A stretch of DNA of 64,000 bases from NCBI GenBank assembly GCA_028015205.1, contig CM051517.1, positions 56,357,455 through 56,421,454 on the forward strand, read 5' to 3'. The notes beneath the pieces are model-generated. The model saw nothing but the letters and a program-made list of their open reading frames with translations. It ran no database searches and was not told the DNA's origin. The stretch is from Mytilisepta virgata. Taxonomy: Eukaryota; Mollusca; Bivalvia; Mytilida; Mytilidae. Below are positions 35,109 through 46,287 of the stretch, piece after piece. Within the stretch, counting starts at the first letter, position 1. Each line of letters begins with the position of its first letter. The position numbers and the translations under genes are program-made.

Positions 35109-35618
35109 TAAATGGTATATGTACCTATTCTTAGTGTTGAAATTAAACGTCCGCTGACAGATATTTATAAATATCAATATACTCAAGCGGTAAATCGGAA
35201 TAAAAATAATTAAAAATACATGTATATTATCCCCTCGTCTCATGGCAAACCAGGAAAAACCACAGACCTTATAATTTATTAAAGGCAAAAAGTATGGAAA
35301 CCTGTTCCTCTTTGTCAGTGCCAGTGAAATACCGATGTGAGACATGATCGGGGAGATATATAAATACATGAACATATTCATAAATATAACTTTATATAAA
35401 CATACACATCTACTTAATATGAAAGAAGTCTTAGGTGACTACGACTAGAATGAACAATTACCTCCAAAATCATACAGTAATTTCAAGATTCAACATTTTA
35501 TTACACTCAAGATAGATTACAGTGTAACACTCAAGATGGATTACACTGTAATAAGAGACAAACATGCAATAATAATTGTCAACTTATGATTTAAGCGTAG
35601 TTTCAAAGAATGATTGTG

Positions 35619-35676
<58 letters not shown>

Positions 35677-36350
35677 GGTCTATAGTGGATATTTTAAATA
35701 TCAAAACATCCATCAGAACTACAGTACAAATGTATAATTTCCAAATGCAAGCAATACAAGAACCTAACAAATACGTTTTGTATTATTCTTTAATTGCATA
35801 TTTTTGTAAAAACATTATGATTTTTAAATAACAATAATTATTTGATAAACACAATATACCTTGAATCATGAATGTATTAATTAATCCACCTGTTAATCTA
35901 CTTTTCAACAAGTTGTTATGTAACTTAAAGGAGATTCGCTTGGATTGTCATAAGGTAATGGATAGATTAACTTTTGACACCTGTGTTTATTATACATTTA
36001 CCTGACCAAAGTTTTTGATAGACAAGTATGAATGAGTATACCTACCTTTATCTGATAGACGTCGAAGTATATCGTATTGTAGAAGATAAAAACATTAACA
36101 TATGATTAAGTTAAGAAATAAATATACCAGAACATGTAAATTCTTTAAAGAGGGAACTGAAAATTCTCTAAATTTTCATTGTTGTAATATAAAAATATGC
36201 GAAGTATGCAGTATTCTAATATTAGAAAGATATCGCCGATACCAAAAGGAATAAACAATCAAGTTGATAATAGCTTGACCTATTACGTAAAACAAATATA
36301 CCACGTGGTCAAGATTATTGTCAATCATTTTCTGCAGGATGACCAATCTA
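35109..36350. other. No recognised gene
   Basis: Includes a dinucleotide repeat at 35624-35673. Positions about 35510-35550 repeat CACTCAAGATGGATTACA twice. Nothing else stands out up to the Tc1 element. Confidence 0.4.
35624..35673. repeat. (AT)n microsatellite
   Basis: About 25 uninterrupted AT units. Confidence 0.95.
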
Positions 36351-36606
36351 TACTGAACCGCAAAAGAAACGTCGCTTTTTCAAAATGTTAGCAAAATTCA
36401 AAATAAATATTAATTAATGATTTTTATATAATCAGTATTACGATTACATCACCAGGTAAGATTAAATTACCTGTGAATTAAATTTTCGGTTGAATAATTT
36501 TCAGTTGATATCGTAGAGCGACCGTACCTAAAACCGCTCGTGGGACACACTTGGCGGTAATTTTTCTTAAATCTTAAATGTTCGTGAAATTCATGCTCCT
36601 TTATGG

Positions 36607-36615
36607 GTATAAAAG
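36607..36615 (+). promoter_or_regulatory. TATA box of the transposase gene
   Basis: GTATAAAAGG lies 48 bases upstream of the preferred ATG at 36663. This places transcription start near 36635-36640, so the earlier in-frame ATG at 36603 would be upstream of the transcript. Confidence 0.65.
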
Positions 36616-36662
36616 GCCGGAGAAAATTAAAGAGTGTTAGTATCAGTGTTGACACAGAAGCT

Positions 36663-37700
36663 ATGCCACGTCTGACTCCACAACAGAGAGAACAGGCCAT
36701 TGGTCGATTGGATGCTGGGCAATCTGCCAGAGTTATTGCCAACGACTTCAACTGTGCTGTTCGAACAATTGAACGTCTACGGACACGGTACAATGCAACA
36801 AACAGCACAAATGACCGTCCACGGAGTGGTAGACCCCAAGTCACTATCCCTAGACAGAATAGAGGCATTGTTCGTCACCATTTGATGAATCGGTTCACCC
36901 CAGCTGCCGAAACTGCCAGAAACACTGTTGGAACACATGGACGACCCATAAGTGATGATACGGTTCGTCGGCGATTAGCTGCTAGAAACATGAGATGTCG
37001 CCGTCCAGCAAGAGGACCTATTCTTACTCCTCGACACCGTCAAGCTCGTCTTCAGTGGGCCACTCAGCGACAGAATTGGCGAAATCGACAATGGCGTAAC
37101 ATCATCTTCTCTGACGAAAGCCGTTACTGCATTTCAACAGCCGATGGCAGAACCAGAGTGTGGAGAAGACGCGGGGAACGTTACGAAGACAGCTGCATTC
37201 TGGAAACAGACGCGTGGGGAGGACCTAGCATCATGGTATGGGGTGGAATCGGCCTTAACGTTAAACTTGGTCCAGTCATCTTTCAGAACCTTGGCCCAGG
37301 CAGAGGAAATGGCGTAACAGCTGCCCGTTACATCGACCAAGTCTTGACACCCCATGTTCAGCCCCATTTCGCACGTCATCAAAACAAGACTTTCCAACAG
37401 GACAATGCACGTGCGCATACCGCAAGAGCCACAAGAGACTTCCTACAGCAGAATAACATTAATGTTATGGATTGGCCGGCTTTGAGTCCAGATTTAAACC
37501 CTATTGAACATTTATGGGACGAAGTTCAAAGACGGTTGAATAATGAGCAGCCAAGTCCGACAACTGCAGCTGAACTTTCACAAGCGTTTCAGAGAGTATG
37601 GGCACGTATTCCGATGGCGTTTATTAATCGGCTCATCAACTCCATGTACCGAAGATGTGCCGCAGTAATTGGTGCCGGTGGAGGACATACACGTTATTAA
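36663..37700 (+). CDS. Tc1-like DDE transposase (DD34E)
   Basis: The 345-residue protein starts MPRLTPQQREQAIGRLDAGQ, a helix-turn-helix of the Tc1 DNA-binding type, followed by a second one containing RSGRP (a GRPR-like hook) and DDTVRRRLAARNMRCRRPAR. The catalytic residues are visible: FSDESRY (first Asp), FQQDNARAHTAR (second Asp) and LNPIEHLWDEV (Glu), with 34 residues between the last two, the D34E spacing of Tc1. WGGPSIMVWGGI is the usual linker. The enzyme cuts and pastes the element at TA sites. An in-frame ATG at 36603 would add 20 residues, but a TATA box sits just after it, so 36663 is preferred. The frame is unbroken and close to the family's usual length of about 340 residues. 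Confidence 0.94.
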   Translation: MPRLTPQQREQAIGRLDAGQSARVIANDFNCAVRTIERLRTRYNATNSTNDRPRSGRPQVTIPRQNRGIVRHHLMNRFTPAAETARNTVGTHGRPISDDTVRRRLAARNMRCRRPARGPILTPRHRQARLQWATQRQNWRNRQWRNIIFSDESRYCISTADGRTRVWRRRGERYEDSCILETDAWGGPSIMVWGGIGLNVKLGPVIFQNLGPGRGNGVTAARYIDQVLTPHVQPHFARHQNKTFQQDNARAHTARATRDFLQQNNINVMDWPALSPDLNPIEHLWDEVQRRLNNEQPSPTTAAELSQAFQRVWARIPMAFINRLINSMYRRCAAVIGAGGGHTRY

Positions 37701-37892
37701 CGGACGTGGGAGCACAGCATTGAAAACATGTGACGTTGCGACAATTGTGACGTTTTTGTGAACATTGTAAATAAAAGACTGTAAATCATTCATTAAATTT
37801 TGTAAAAATTAATTTAAAATATATAAATGTCACTTTGAAATAAATGTATGTGAACATGTCATTTTGTGCGACGTTTCTTTTGCGGTTCAGTA

Positions 37893-38600
37893 TATTTATA
37901 CCGAGACTGTTGTTGGACGACAGTAAAAAACTTTCGATTTCACAGGAAATTAATAACTATGAAAAGATTGGAATTAAAGCAAATATAAAGTAAATATATA
38001 ACACGATTAATAATTTACATTTATTTTTTTTTAACAGCAAGAAGTTAAAATTTCTTGATATAAAAATTTGTTTACTGCAAAAATGAGGGTAAACACATTA
38101 ATAAATAATTTTGATTATTTATTACTTGTTGTTAAATTATTAAGATGTTTTTCCTCCAGGAGGAGACCGATCACAATAATATGTATTACCCGAAACAAAA
38201 ATTACCAAGATCTGCCACGATATTCTATCGTGTTGGACTGACCGACCACGGTAGCACCACGATATATAGTGGGATGCCACGGTAAAATAGCGTGAAAAAT
38301 AGTGCCCACAGTCTCTGCACGACCACGATATATAGTGGCCAATCAGGAAACCACCAAATTATCACTGTATATAACACAATGACGAACTAAACAGAATAGA
38401 ACATATGTATACACAAATATCGTACAATCGTAATTACCAGTAACATGGGTAAAGTACAAGTGACTTCGTCACTTTACGTACAATATCACATACAGTACAT
38501 AACTTGCGTGAAATATTGTTTTTGATTCACTAAAAAAACTTGACCGAGTTGATATAATCAGATGTTTCAGGGGGAATATAATGTAAATAATTATTTTATC
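37893..38600. other. No recognised gene
   Basis: Contains CACGATATATAGTGG at about 38271 and 38328, and short inverted repeats (38455-38485: GTACAAGTGACTTCGTCACTTTACGTAC). No coding was found. Confidence 0.4.
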
Positions 38601-38608
38601 TATATATA

Positions 38609-40178
38609 TCAGAAATATTTTAGGATTTTACTCAGAAAAATTGCCAAATCGTCCAAGACTCTGATATTGCAGTATTTAAGCATGCCTTTTAGCTTCTGCT
38701 CAGTAGGGTTTACATAGTGATATTGTGGTATATAGTTTAACCTAAGTCGTACGATATCTACATGTGCACATTTGAAAATATAATGAAATTCATTTCCAGT
38801 AGATCTGCTATTACATAAATACTCTTCTCGTGGTATATTATTCCGTTGGAATTTGACATTTCTATTGGAATTTGACATTTGAACATCGTATTTTACTGAT
38901 ATACACCCGTCTGTTTTTATTTAATTTGATTAAATATTTCTCTAGACAAAAATCTGTTTTAAACATTGAATAAAATTGACCTCTGGACGAACTATTAATA
39001 TCACTGTACCACTTCTGAATATATTGATCACAAGGTATCTGTTTAACACAAATTTTAATATCGAAACTAGACCAAAAAACAAAAACACTGATTCTGCCAT
39101 ACATAACTTAATCCTAAGTCGTCTAATATTGATTTAACATAAATAATCCATTTGATGTTTATATATCTGACTGATGCATATTATATAATAACTGATACAT
39201 AATACTTGACAACTTGTTTCACTTAGCAGTAATTTTGACCAAAAATTTAGCATTCGTAATTTAATATGTATTTCTAATGGAAATCTTCCAGTTTCTCCAT
39301 AAACCATAAAGTTGGGTGTACTCGATCTAACGGATAATACCCTTTTCAAAAACTTGAGATGTGTTTTTTTCTAGAATATTTATATTTTCAAATCCCCAGA
39401 TCTCACATGGATATAATAAAATTCGTTCGATTAAAGAATCGAATAATTTCAGCTGTAAGTCATAAGGAATAGAAATATTTCTGATTTTTCTATAATGAAG
39501 ATAACGCGCTTTTTGCACCTGTTCAACAAATCTCTTTTTTGCTAAATTAAATTTACCATTATAGTTGAACAGTAGGCCTATATACGAGTAAGAATCTACA
39601 GATTTCTATTCTTGAATCATATAATTTGAAATCAACAATATTTCTATATTTTCGTTTGGAAAAATCAACACTTTTTTTTTATTTGTGTTAACAAACAGTC
39701 TCCATTGTGTACAATAATCTTCGAAAACCTCAATGCAAGTTTTCGGCAGGTTCAGCTAAGATAAGAGTATCGTCAACATAAAGTAAAACAAAAATTGTAA
39801 TAAATACTCTTTGATACTGTTTCGAGTCCTATTATATTTTTTCTTTCCAAGAAATCTTCTAAATCTGCCAGAAAAATAGAAAATAAGAAGGGAGATGAAT
39901 TTCCCCCGCCGAGCCCCAAGATGAAAAAACCTAGACATATCACCCTCTTGTCTTACATACGATTTTATACTGTTATACATATTATAGATAACTTTAAAAA
40001 TTTTCCCTATTATATTATTTTGTACTACTTTTGGCCATAACCAAAGTCTCCAGACAGTATCAAATGCCTTTTTAAAATCCACAAATCGTCGCGTGAATAT
40101 TATACTGTTATATGTCCAGTTTTTGTAAAAAAAAAAAAAGGAGTTAACACCACAATTTTGTCCCGACCGATATGTCAT
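38609..40178 (-). pseudogene. LINE reverse transcriptase and C-terminal region, decayed
   Basis: Minus-strand frames in order: FVDFKKAFDTVWR (RT motif A, about 40090), GKIFKVIYNMYNSIKS, LGARRGKFISLLIF (motif B), YVDDTLILAEPAEN (motif C, about 39745-39785, other frame), then EIWGFENINILEK, TPNFMVYGETGRFPLEIHIK, and a C-terminal LCNSRSTGNEFHYIFKC-like stretch ending at 38609. The catalytic YVDD is retained but at least five frame breaks make it dead. The 5' part (endonuclease) is absent. The copy at 9001-9845 belongs to the same or a close family. Confidence 0.8.
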
Positions 40179-40180
40179 AT

Positions 40181-40858
40181 CTCCCTATGTAATTCATATG
40201 AGCTATCTCCATGTGTATACACAATATAGAACATCTATAGTGTTACAAGTCCAAAATTGATCTTCCACAAAATATTATACTGTTACAAGTCCGCATCCAA
40301 TGAAATCGCTTAGTTTTGTACCATGTGGCAAAAGTTGGCGAATGTGGGAGTAATGAAACATGTCATAAAGGTAAGGATAATATTTTATCTCTGAAACAAA
40401 TTGCAAATTACTAGTTACCCCTTTTGCATAGTTTAGGTTAATGATTTTATAATTGACTTTCTTTTTCTTGTCATAAATAACTATAAAAACTCAGAAACAT
40501 TGACAAAAACAAAGTAAAAGGAGATGTATCATTATAACATCCTACTTTCATCGCCTGTTTGTTGATATAAATCAGTATAAATCAAAAGTCTTGAAACTTT
40601 TCAAAGTGGTTAGTAAGCTCAATATTAATTTTATTTTTTTTGACCTGTCAGAGTACGGTCCCTGATAATTATGACCAAAAATGCCGTCCTTATTAAATAA
40701 TTTCATGCCCTCTATCTTATAATAAGCACTTATAACTCTATTATATATTTTGTAGATGCTGGCTAGTAGAACTTCCAGACGTTCCCCTGATACATATTTT
40801 GTACTTCATACATATTGAAATATTATTGAAGACTGTACGACGAGTGTAGAAGATTTGA
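40181..40858. other. No recognised feature
   Basis: AT-rich spacer between the LINE and the LRR-like reading frame. Confidence 0.4.
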
Positions 40859-41465
40859 TCAATTGATATCAACAATACCTATTCTTTGGAATGTTTTTGA
40901 ATTTACAACTCCTTTGTATTTAAATGAAGATAATTTAAGAAGATTTGCTTCAATATTTTCCGTTTTGGATTTGAGATATTCAGAATATAGATGTAGTGTA
41001 GCTAATGTCGACATAATATTAATTTTAAGACTTAGTTTGTCCAAACATATTGTATCATTGAACTTAACTGCATGTCCGATATCAAGCCTCTGTTTCATAC
41101 GACACTTGCCTAGTCTAGAAATATTGGAACTTTCACAGTGCGAGAATCTACAAGACTGTGATTTCATTGTTATCAGACATTGCGTAAAGTTAGAGGCCTT
41201 ATAGTTATCCTTTAATTTAGTCAGAGGGAAAACAATTAAAGACATCGTCTCCTGCACGCCGGCTCTCCAAGTTTTAGACCTTTGTGGAATCTATTTATTA
41301 ACAGCTGAAATATATGACATTCTCCAAGAATGATACTTTTCTCTCATGTCTTTTAATGTTAGTCTTAGAGAAACAGAAGACAAGGACCTGTTCGAAAGAT
41401 TTATCCATTTGAATTATATTGATTTATCTTATCACATATATAGACCAACAGACTATTTTCAACAA
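40859..41465 (+). pseudogene. Leucine-rich-repeat protein, broken
   Basis: The plus frame, about 40863-41465, reads HIVSLNLTACPISSLCFIRH, LPSLEILELSQCENLQDCDF, TPALQVLDLCGIYLLT and HLNYIDLSY, that is, LRR-type repeats of about 25 residues of the cysteine-containing kind. In-frame stops at 41203-41205 (TAG) and after DILQE (TGA, about 41330), then another near 41465, break it. The frame otherwise keeps going, so few mutations separate it from an open gene. It lies directly upstream of the 24-bp repeat region in the same direction and may be its N-terminal part. Confidence 0.6.
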
Positions 41466-41519
41466 TGAACAGAGATCAGGTATTGAAAATATTGGAAATG
41501 GACATGAAGATAGACACAG

Positions 41520-42915
41520 TTAGAAGGTGATGATTATGAAAGTGTGGAGAATGCTTCAAAATATAGAACTGAACCATTGCCTCCCATTGTTCCAGACCCA
41601 CTAGAGATTATTTCTATTAACTTAGAAAATGACTTACAGAGGATAATCACCGAGTCTGATGAAAAGACTATTTTGATAGTTGTAGATTGTAACCAAAATT
41701 TTGAACATGTGTCTAGTAATTTTGATTTTGTAGATCCTAATTGTATTAACGAAAACAAGGCTCTAAAGGCTGAGGGTGTAAGATGTCACGTTCAGGATGG
41801 CAGTGGAGGGGTTCAAAATGTAAGATGTCAGGTTCAGGATAGGAATAGTCAGGTTCAGGGTGGGTGTGGTCTAGTTCAGAATATAAGTGTCAGGTACAGG
41901 GTGGAAATGGTCAGGTTCAGGGTATAACATCCGTTTCAGGGTGAGAGTGGTAAGGTTCGGGATGAAAGAGGTGAAGTTAAGGGCGTGAGTGGTCAGGTTC
42001 AGATTGGGAGTGGTCAGGTTGAGAATGTAAGAGGTGAGGTTCAGAACGGGAGTGGTGAGGTTCAGAGTGAGAGTGATAAGGTTCAGGATGCGATTGGTCA
42101 GTTCGGGATGGGAGTGATAAGGTTCAGAATGTAGGAGGTCAGGTACAGGGCGTGAGTGGTCAGGTTCAGAATGGGAGTGGTCAGGTTCAGAATATAAGAG
42201 GTGAGGTTCAGAATGGGAGTGGAGAGGTTCAGAATGAGAGTGATGAGGTTCAGGATGAGAGTGGTCAGGTTCGGGATGGGAGAGATACGGTTAGGAATGT
42301 AGGAGATCAGGTACAGGTTGTGAGTGGTCAGGTTCAGAATGGGAGTGGTCAGGTTCAGAATATAAGAGGTGAGGTTCAGAATGGGAGTGGTGAGCTTCAG
42401 AGTGAGAGTGATGAGATTCAGGGTGAGAATTGTCAGGTTCGGATGGGAGAGATGAGGTTCAGAACGTCAGAGCTCAGGTACAGGATGTGAGTGGTCAGGT
42501 TCAGAATGGAGTGGTCAGGTTCAGAATGACAGAGGTGAGGTTCAGGATAGGAGTGGTGAGGTTCAGAGTGAGAGGGGTGAGGTTCAGAATGAGAGTGGTC
42601 AGGTTCGGGATGGGAGAGATGAGGATCAGAATGTAAGAGGTCAGGTACAGGGTGTAAGTGGTCAGTTTGGGGGTATAACAGATCGGGTACAGAGTGTGAG
42701 TGGTCAGGTTGAGGGTATAACAGATCGGGTACAGGGTGTAAGTGGTCAGGTTCTAGATGAGAGTGGTGAGATTCAGAACGTTAGAGGCCACGTTCTAGAT
42801 GTTAGAGATCAGAATGTTAGTGGACAAGTAAAGAATGATAGTCACAAGATAGAAAAAGATCCTGTAAATGATAATGGTAAACAAAGATGTAGAAAAAGAA
42901 CTAGGCGAATTTAAA
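41520..42915 (+). pseudogene. Reading frames with 8-residue repeats
   Basis: Open pieces begin YESVENASKYRTEPLPPIVP, run through an acidic stretch, then dissolve into 8-residue repeats of the form SGQVQNGS / RGEVQNGS / SDEVQDES, encoded by 24-bp units (41780-42840). They end basic (KQRCRKRTRRI, stop 42912-42914). Because 24 is a multiple of three, most units share one frame, but indels move the frame several times. The polar Gln/Asn/Glu repeats resemble low-complexity spacers. It seems to join the LRR-like part to the transposase-like part. Confidence 0.5.
41780..42840 (+). repeat. 24-bp minisatellite, about 40 units
   Basis: The unit is approximately GTGGTCAGGTTCAGAATGGG plus AGTG, with variants GGTGAGGTTCAG and GATCAGGTACAG. 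A higher-order pattern is visible: GGTCAGGTTCAGAATATAAG, then AGGTGAGGTTCAGAATGGGA, appears about every 190 bp (about 42185 and 42350). Confidence 0.9.
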
Positions 42916-45009
42916 CATTGAAATGTAATACAAGAAAAAGACTACGTCAGTCAGGGAAAGAGTACATTGATTCAAAGGGGAAACATGTCTTTGCAAGAGA
43001 GATCAAAAATTAAAAAAAAAGATTGTACGGGAAAATGCAAATTTAAATGTGGTACACACATTTCTGCTGCAGAACAAAAATATATTTTTTGATAAATTCT
43101 GGTGGAATTCGTTTTATGCAAGACAACAACGAAGAGTGCAGAATCCAAAAGAAAATATTCATTTGAATATTATTTCACTGTAAATTGAGTAAAAATTAGA
43201 GTTTGCAAAGAATACTTTTTGAGCACTTTAAACATCAGTGAGAGAAGAATACAATGGTCCTTTGAGATCAAAGATGGTATTTATGTTGATAAAAGAGGTA
43301 AACATACTAAAAGAACCGTCTCTGAATCTGCGAAAAAAAAATACGTAAGCATGTCAATTCATTTGATAGAATAGCCTCTCATTATTGTAGATCGTCAGTA
43401 CAAAGGGAATACTTAGATCCTAACTTAAGTATTTAAAAAATATACGAATTATACCAGCGGACATGTAGGACTGATTGTGTTAAGCCTGAAAAATACCAAC
43501 ATATAGAAATATTTTTAACCTTGAATTCAATTTTGGGTTCCATGTCCCTAAAAAGGATAGATGTGATATATGCGAAGAAATAAAGACTTACAATGAACAA
43601 AATCCAGTTTGCAATGATGAAAATCTGAAGGCAAAGTTTGAGGCACATCAGTCCGGCAAAATATCCACAAAACAAGAAAGAGATAAAGACAGAGAGTCAA
43701 AGGAAACTATATTATGTTTTGACATGGAAAAGTTAATAACGTGTCCGAGAGAAAACATTTCAAATTTCTTTTATAAGAGAAAATTAAATGTATACAATCT
43801 CACCGCACATTTGTCTTTCAACAAATGTGCCTATAATGCTGAAAGTTTGGCAGGAAGAGGGGCCAACGAAATATCTAGTGTTCTTTTGCTTATAATCAGG
43901 AAGGTGTTAGAAGATAAAATAACAATCCAAAAATACTAATATTAGATATAGTAAATTTATACTATGCTGTATACGACGCATTTCAAGGAGTTACCTATCA
44001 TCAGCAGCATTAAAACCGAAATATTTTGAAGACCAAAAACCAAACTTTGTTTTAAACAAGAAGTACTCATAACCAAAAATACCGAAAAAGAAAGCCAAGT
44101 TTCAGCTAAGGAGATCTACTATGTGCAATACAAGGAATGAACCCTTAGTATTTTTATTATTTTTGAATTTTGCTAAATACTGGTAATTTCTGTAACAAAT
44201 CAATGAATAATCATGTCAGACAAGTCTGACGACTGGGTTGGCGAATACCCTCGGGGACCTAGGATCCACCATGCAGAGGCATCGTCCCGGGAGTTTCAAA
44301 ATAACAATCCAAAGATACTAAGATTAGATATAGTAAATTTATACTATGCTGTATACGACGCATTTCAAGGAGATACCTCTCATCAGCAGCATTAAAACCG
44401 AAACATGAAATATATAAGAATATACTAATATGGAAAAACTGATCTTATGGTCGGATTCCTGTGTTCCACAAAACAGGAATTCAATTATGACAACTGCTCT
44501 GAAATACATTATAAAGAATTCCAATTTGAAAACAATAGAACAAAAGTCTTGCCAGCCAGAACACTCTTGCATTCAAGAAGTGGACAATGTGCATAGCCAC
44601 ATAGACAGATATCTGAATCTTAGCGAAATATATAGCCCAGTTAGTCTCTTGCGTGTTTTTAAAAAGGTTCGACCGAAAATTCTTCAGTTGCGACAAGATG
44701 ATTTTTATAACTTTCAGAAATGTAGTATAGCATTCAATTACACTCAGATACCATTTACAAGACTGAAACATATCAAAATTGAAAAACATGTGCCCTTTCA
44801 TGCTTACTATAAGGAATCATTTGGGTCAAAGAAGTGGCATTAGTAATTTCTACAAGAAAAGGGCAACTAAGGAGAATGGTTTCCCTGAGTCCAGTCTACT
44901 GATGTCAAATCTTTCTGTCTTACCAAGGGATAAGTTGAAAGATATCAAATCAATGATGAAGTACATGCCACTTTACGACAAAACATTTTATGAAAAGGTT
45001 ATGGAGTGA
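42916..45009 (+). pseudogene. Transposase-like protein (RNase H fold type), decayed
   Basis: Plus-strand pieces, in order: RLRQSGKEYIDSKGKHVFAR; CTGKCKFKCGTHISAAEQKY IF; FDRIASHYCRSSVQREYLDP; IFNLEFNFGFHVPKKDRCDI CEEIKTYNEQ; ETILCFDMEKLI (43713 on), FFYKRKLNVYNLT, and AGRGANEISS; and, after a duplication, ILWSDSCVPQNRNSIMTTAL and QEVDNVHSHIDRYLNLSEIY (44430-44843). This order matches a family I recall from insects and molluscs with a CFD-x-K, then WSD-x-C-x-x-QNRN signature, probably a DDE-type transposase or a protein derived from one. Stops, shifts and an internal duplication make it non-functional. The family name is not certain. Confidence 0.55.
43918..44405 (+). repeat. ~105-bp direct duplication inside the transposase-like region
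   Basis: Positions about 43918-44025 and 44300-44400 are nearly the same: AATAACAATCCAAA(A/G)ATACTA, TTAGATATAGTAAATTTATA, CGACGCATTTCAAGGAG, ATCAGCAGCATTAAAACCGA. The 275 bases between them are a different sequence, including an open stretch SDKSDDWVGEYPRGPRIHHA. Confidence 0.85.
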
Positions 45010-45540
45010 ACAAAAGGGATTTTTGTACTATAAGTACTCTTGTTGTTTTGTTTTATTTGTTGTTCTCTGACGGAAAAAGAGAATATTGATTGTCAAGTGA
45101 ATGTTTTCAGTATTTTGCTACCGCTCAGCATTTGTCTTGGAATATTAGTTTATTTTAAATGAAGAAACCAAATTATGTGTTAATTTTTGCTTTGAAATAA
45201 TACTGAAAATGTGTACTATATATATGACAGAAAGGATGATAAAGCCATTTTTGTCTACTCTAAATAATGGTTTATGTGCCTTCTTGGAAAATTGATATTT
45301 TAGTGCTTGTATATTGCTTACATTTTTGTGTAATAGATGCTGCACATGTTTATTAAGATTACTGAAGATACATAGTTTTTTTATTTCCTTTTTTGAGATT
45401 ATTCGTTTTTCATTTATGTGAATAAACACTCTTAAAAACATTTTTCTAGTATGCTATTAATCTGCATGGATTGCTAACTTATAAACTTGCATTTCTCAGA
45501 TGCATATCAACATTTACAAACCTACACAATATTTTAGGCC
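45010..45540. other. No recognised feature
   Basis: AT-rich; a 98-residue minus frame at 45145-45441 has no recognisable motif. Confidence 0.4.
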
Positions 45541-45550
45541 CTGAGCACAA

Positions 45551-45592
45551 CTGATGAGTCGTAAATCGACGAAATGTACACATTTTTGGCAT
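45551..45592 (+). ncRNA. Hammerhead ribozyme motif, copy 1
   Basis: CTGATGA (45551-45557) is followed by stem II GTCG/CGAC with loop TAAAT, then GAAA (45571-45574): the conserved core boxes are intact. A short stem III, ATGT/ACAT (45574-45577 with 45580-45583), and a NUH-type site AUU follow, as in the type I hammerheads with a tiny stem III. Stem I pairing with the upstream CACAA is imperfect, so cleavage may be weak or lost. Confidence 0.65.
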
Positions 45593-45860
45593 CAAAATTG
45601 GTATCAAAGAATTATATTTTAACCACTGAGTCAATGCTACTGCTGGTGGACTCCAAGTCCACGAGGAGATCTCCAGCTCAATTACTAGTATTTCGATACT
45701 AGCCCGAAATTAATACTTAAAATTTTCTGTTACAAAACTGTAAAATAATTTGTGAACACTAAGGAGTATCTCCCTCGTGCATACCCCTGTCATTAAATAG
45801 TTTTGACTTTACCTGTTTTGGTTATTTTGATATTTTAAATTTGCACTTCAACCTTTTAGG

Positions 45861-45902
45861 TTGATGAGTAGTAAATCGACGGAATGTGCACATCTTGTGC
45901 AT
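45861..45902 (+). ncRNA. Hammerhead ribozyme motif, copy 2, degenerate
   Basis: TTGATGAGTAGTAAATCGAC then GGAATG aligns base for base with copy 1. The first core C is T, one stem II pair is lost and GAAA is GGAA. These changes should abolish activity. Confidence 0.55.
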
Positions 45903-45910
45903 CAAAATTG

Positions 45911-46287
45911 ATATCACAATGGTATATTAAAGCATACAGAAATACTAATGCGGAGCATCCAAAAAGAAGATATTATCTGTTACCAGAAGACTTTTGACAT
46001 GGTTTTGAATTTTATAATGTTATATGACAATGTATCAGAATAATTCTAAATAAAAATTGGTTAGAAAAATTAAAATGTGATATCTCCAAACAAAATATCA
46101 GTCTTGTATCTTGATAAATAATAGAAGACGTCTTTAATGTATTGAAATTTGATAACATTACAAGGTCCAATTTGATAAAAATAGACTTCGGGAAAACATA
46201 ATTTTGAAAAAAAATAGAAGATCACAAACTTCAGATTCAAGTATCTCATTTCCAAAAATTTGTGACTTACAACAGAATAATATTCAC
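45911..46287. other. No recognised feature
   Basis: A 77-residue minus frame (46070-46303) overlaps the LINE fragment end and has no motif. Confidence 0.35.

Larger units (their letters stand above)
36353..37890 (+). mobile_element. Complete Tc1-family transposon
   Basis: The ends are perfect inverted repeats: left CTGAACCGCAAAAGAAACGT then CGC, right the exact complement. The surrounding bases read TATA on each side, so the TA duplication is either directly adjacent (36351-36352 and 37891-37892) or two bases further out. The 1538-bp length, one intact transposase and matching ends indicate a complete, recently inserted and possibly active copy. A TATA box lies at 36607-36615 and an AATAAA at about 37769, inside the element. 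Confidence 0.92.
45541..45910 (+). mobile_element. Retrozyme-like unit: two hammerhead motifs 310 bp apart
   Basis: The first motif (45551-45590) and second motif (45861-45900) start exactly 310 bases apart and flank a non-coding unit. The unit contains TGCTGGTGGACTCCAAGTCC, ACTAGTATTTCGATACTAG. Paired hammerheads around a few hundred non-coding bases is the layout described for retrozymes and for Penelope-like terminal repeats in animals, including mussels. The copy is degenerate, mainly in the second motif. Confidence 0.65.

Noticed and set aside
35610..35831. 73-codon frame with an alternating Tyr-Ile run
   Set aside because: Translation of the AT microsatellite.
36467..36868. 133-codon minus frame over the Tc1 transposase
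   Set aside because: Antisense shadow of the transposase gene.
40859..41257. 132-codon minus frame
   Set aside because: Antisense of the LRR-like frame, which has clear repeat motifs on the plus strand.
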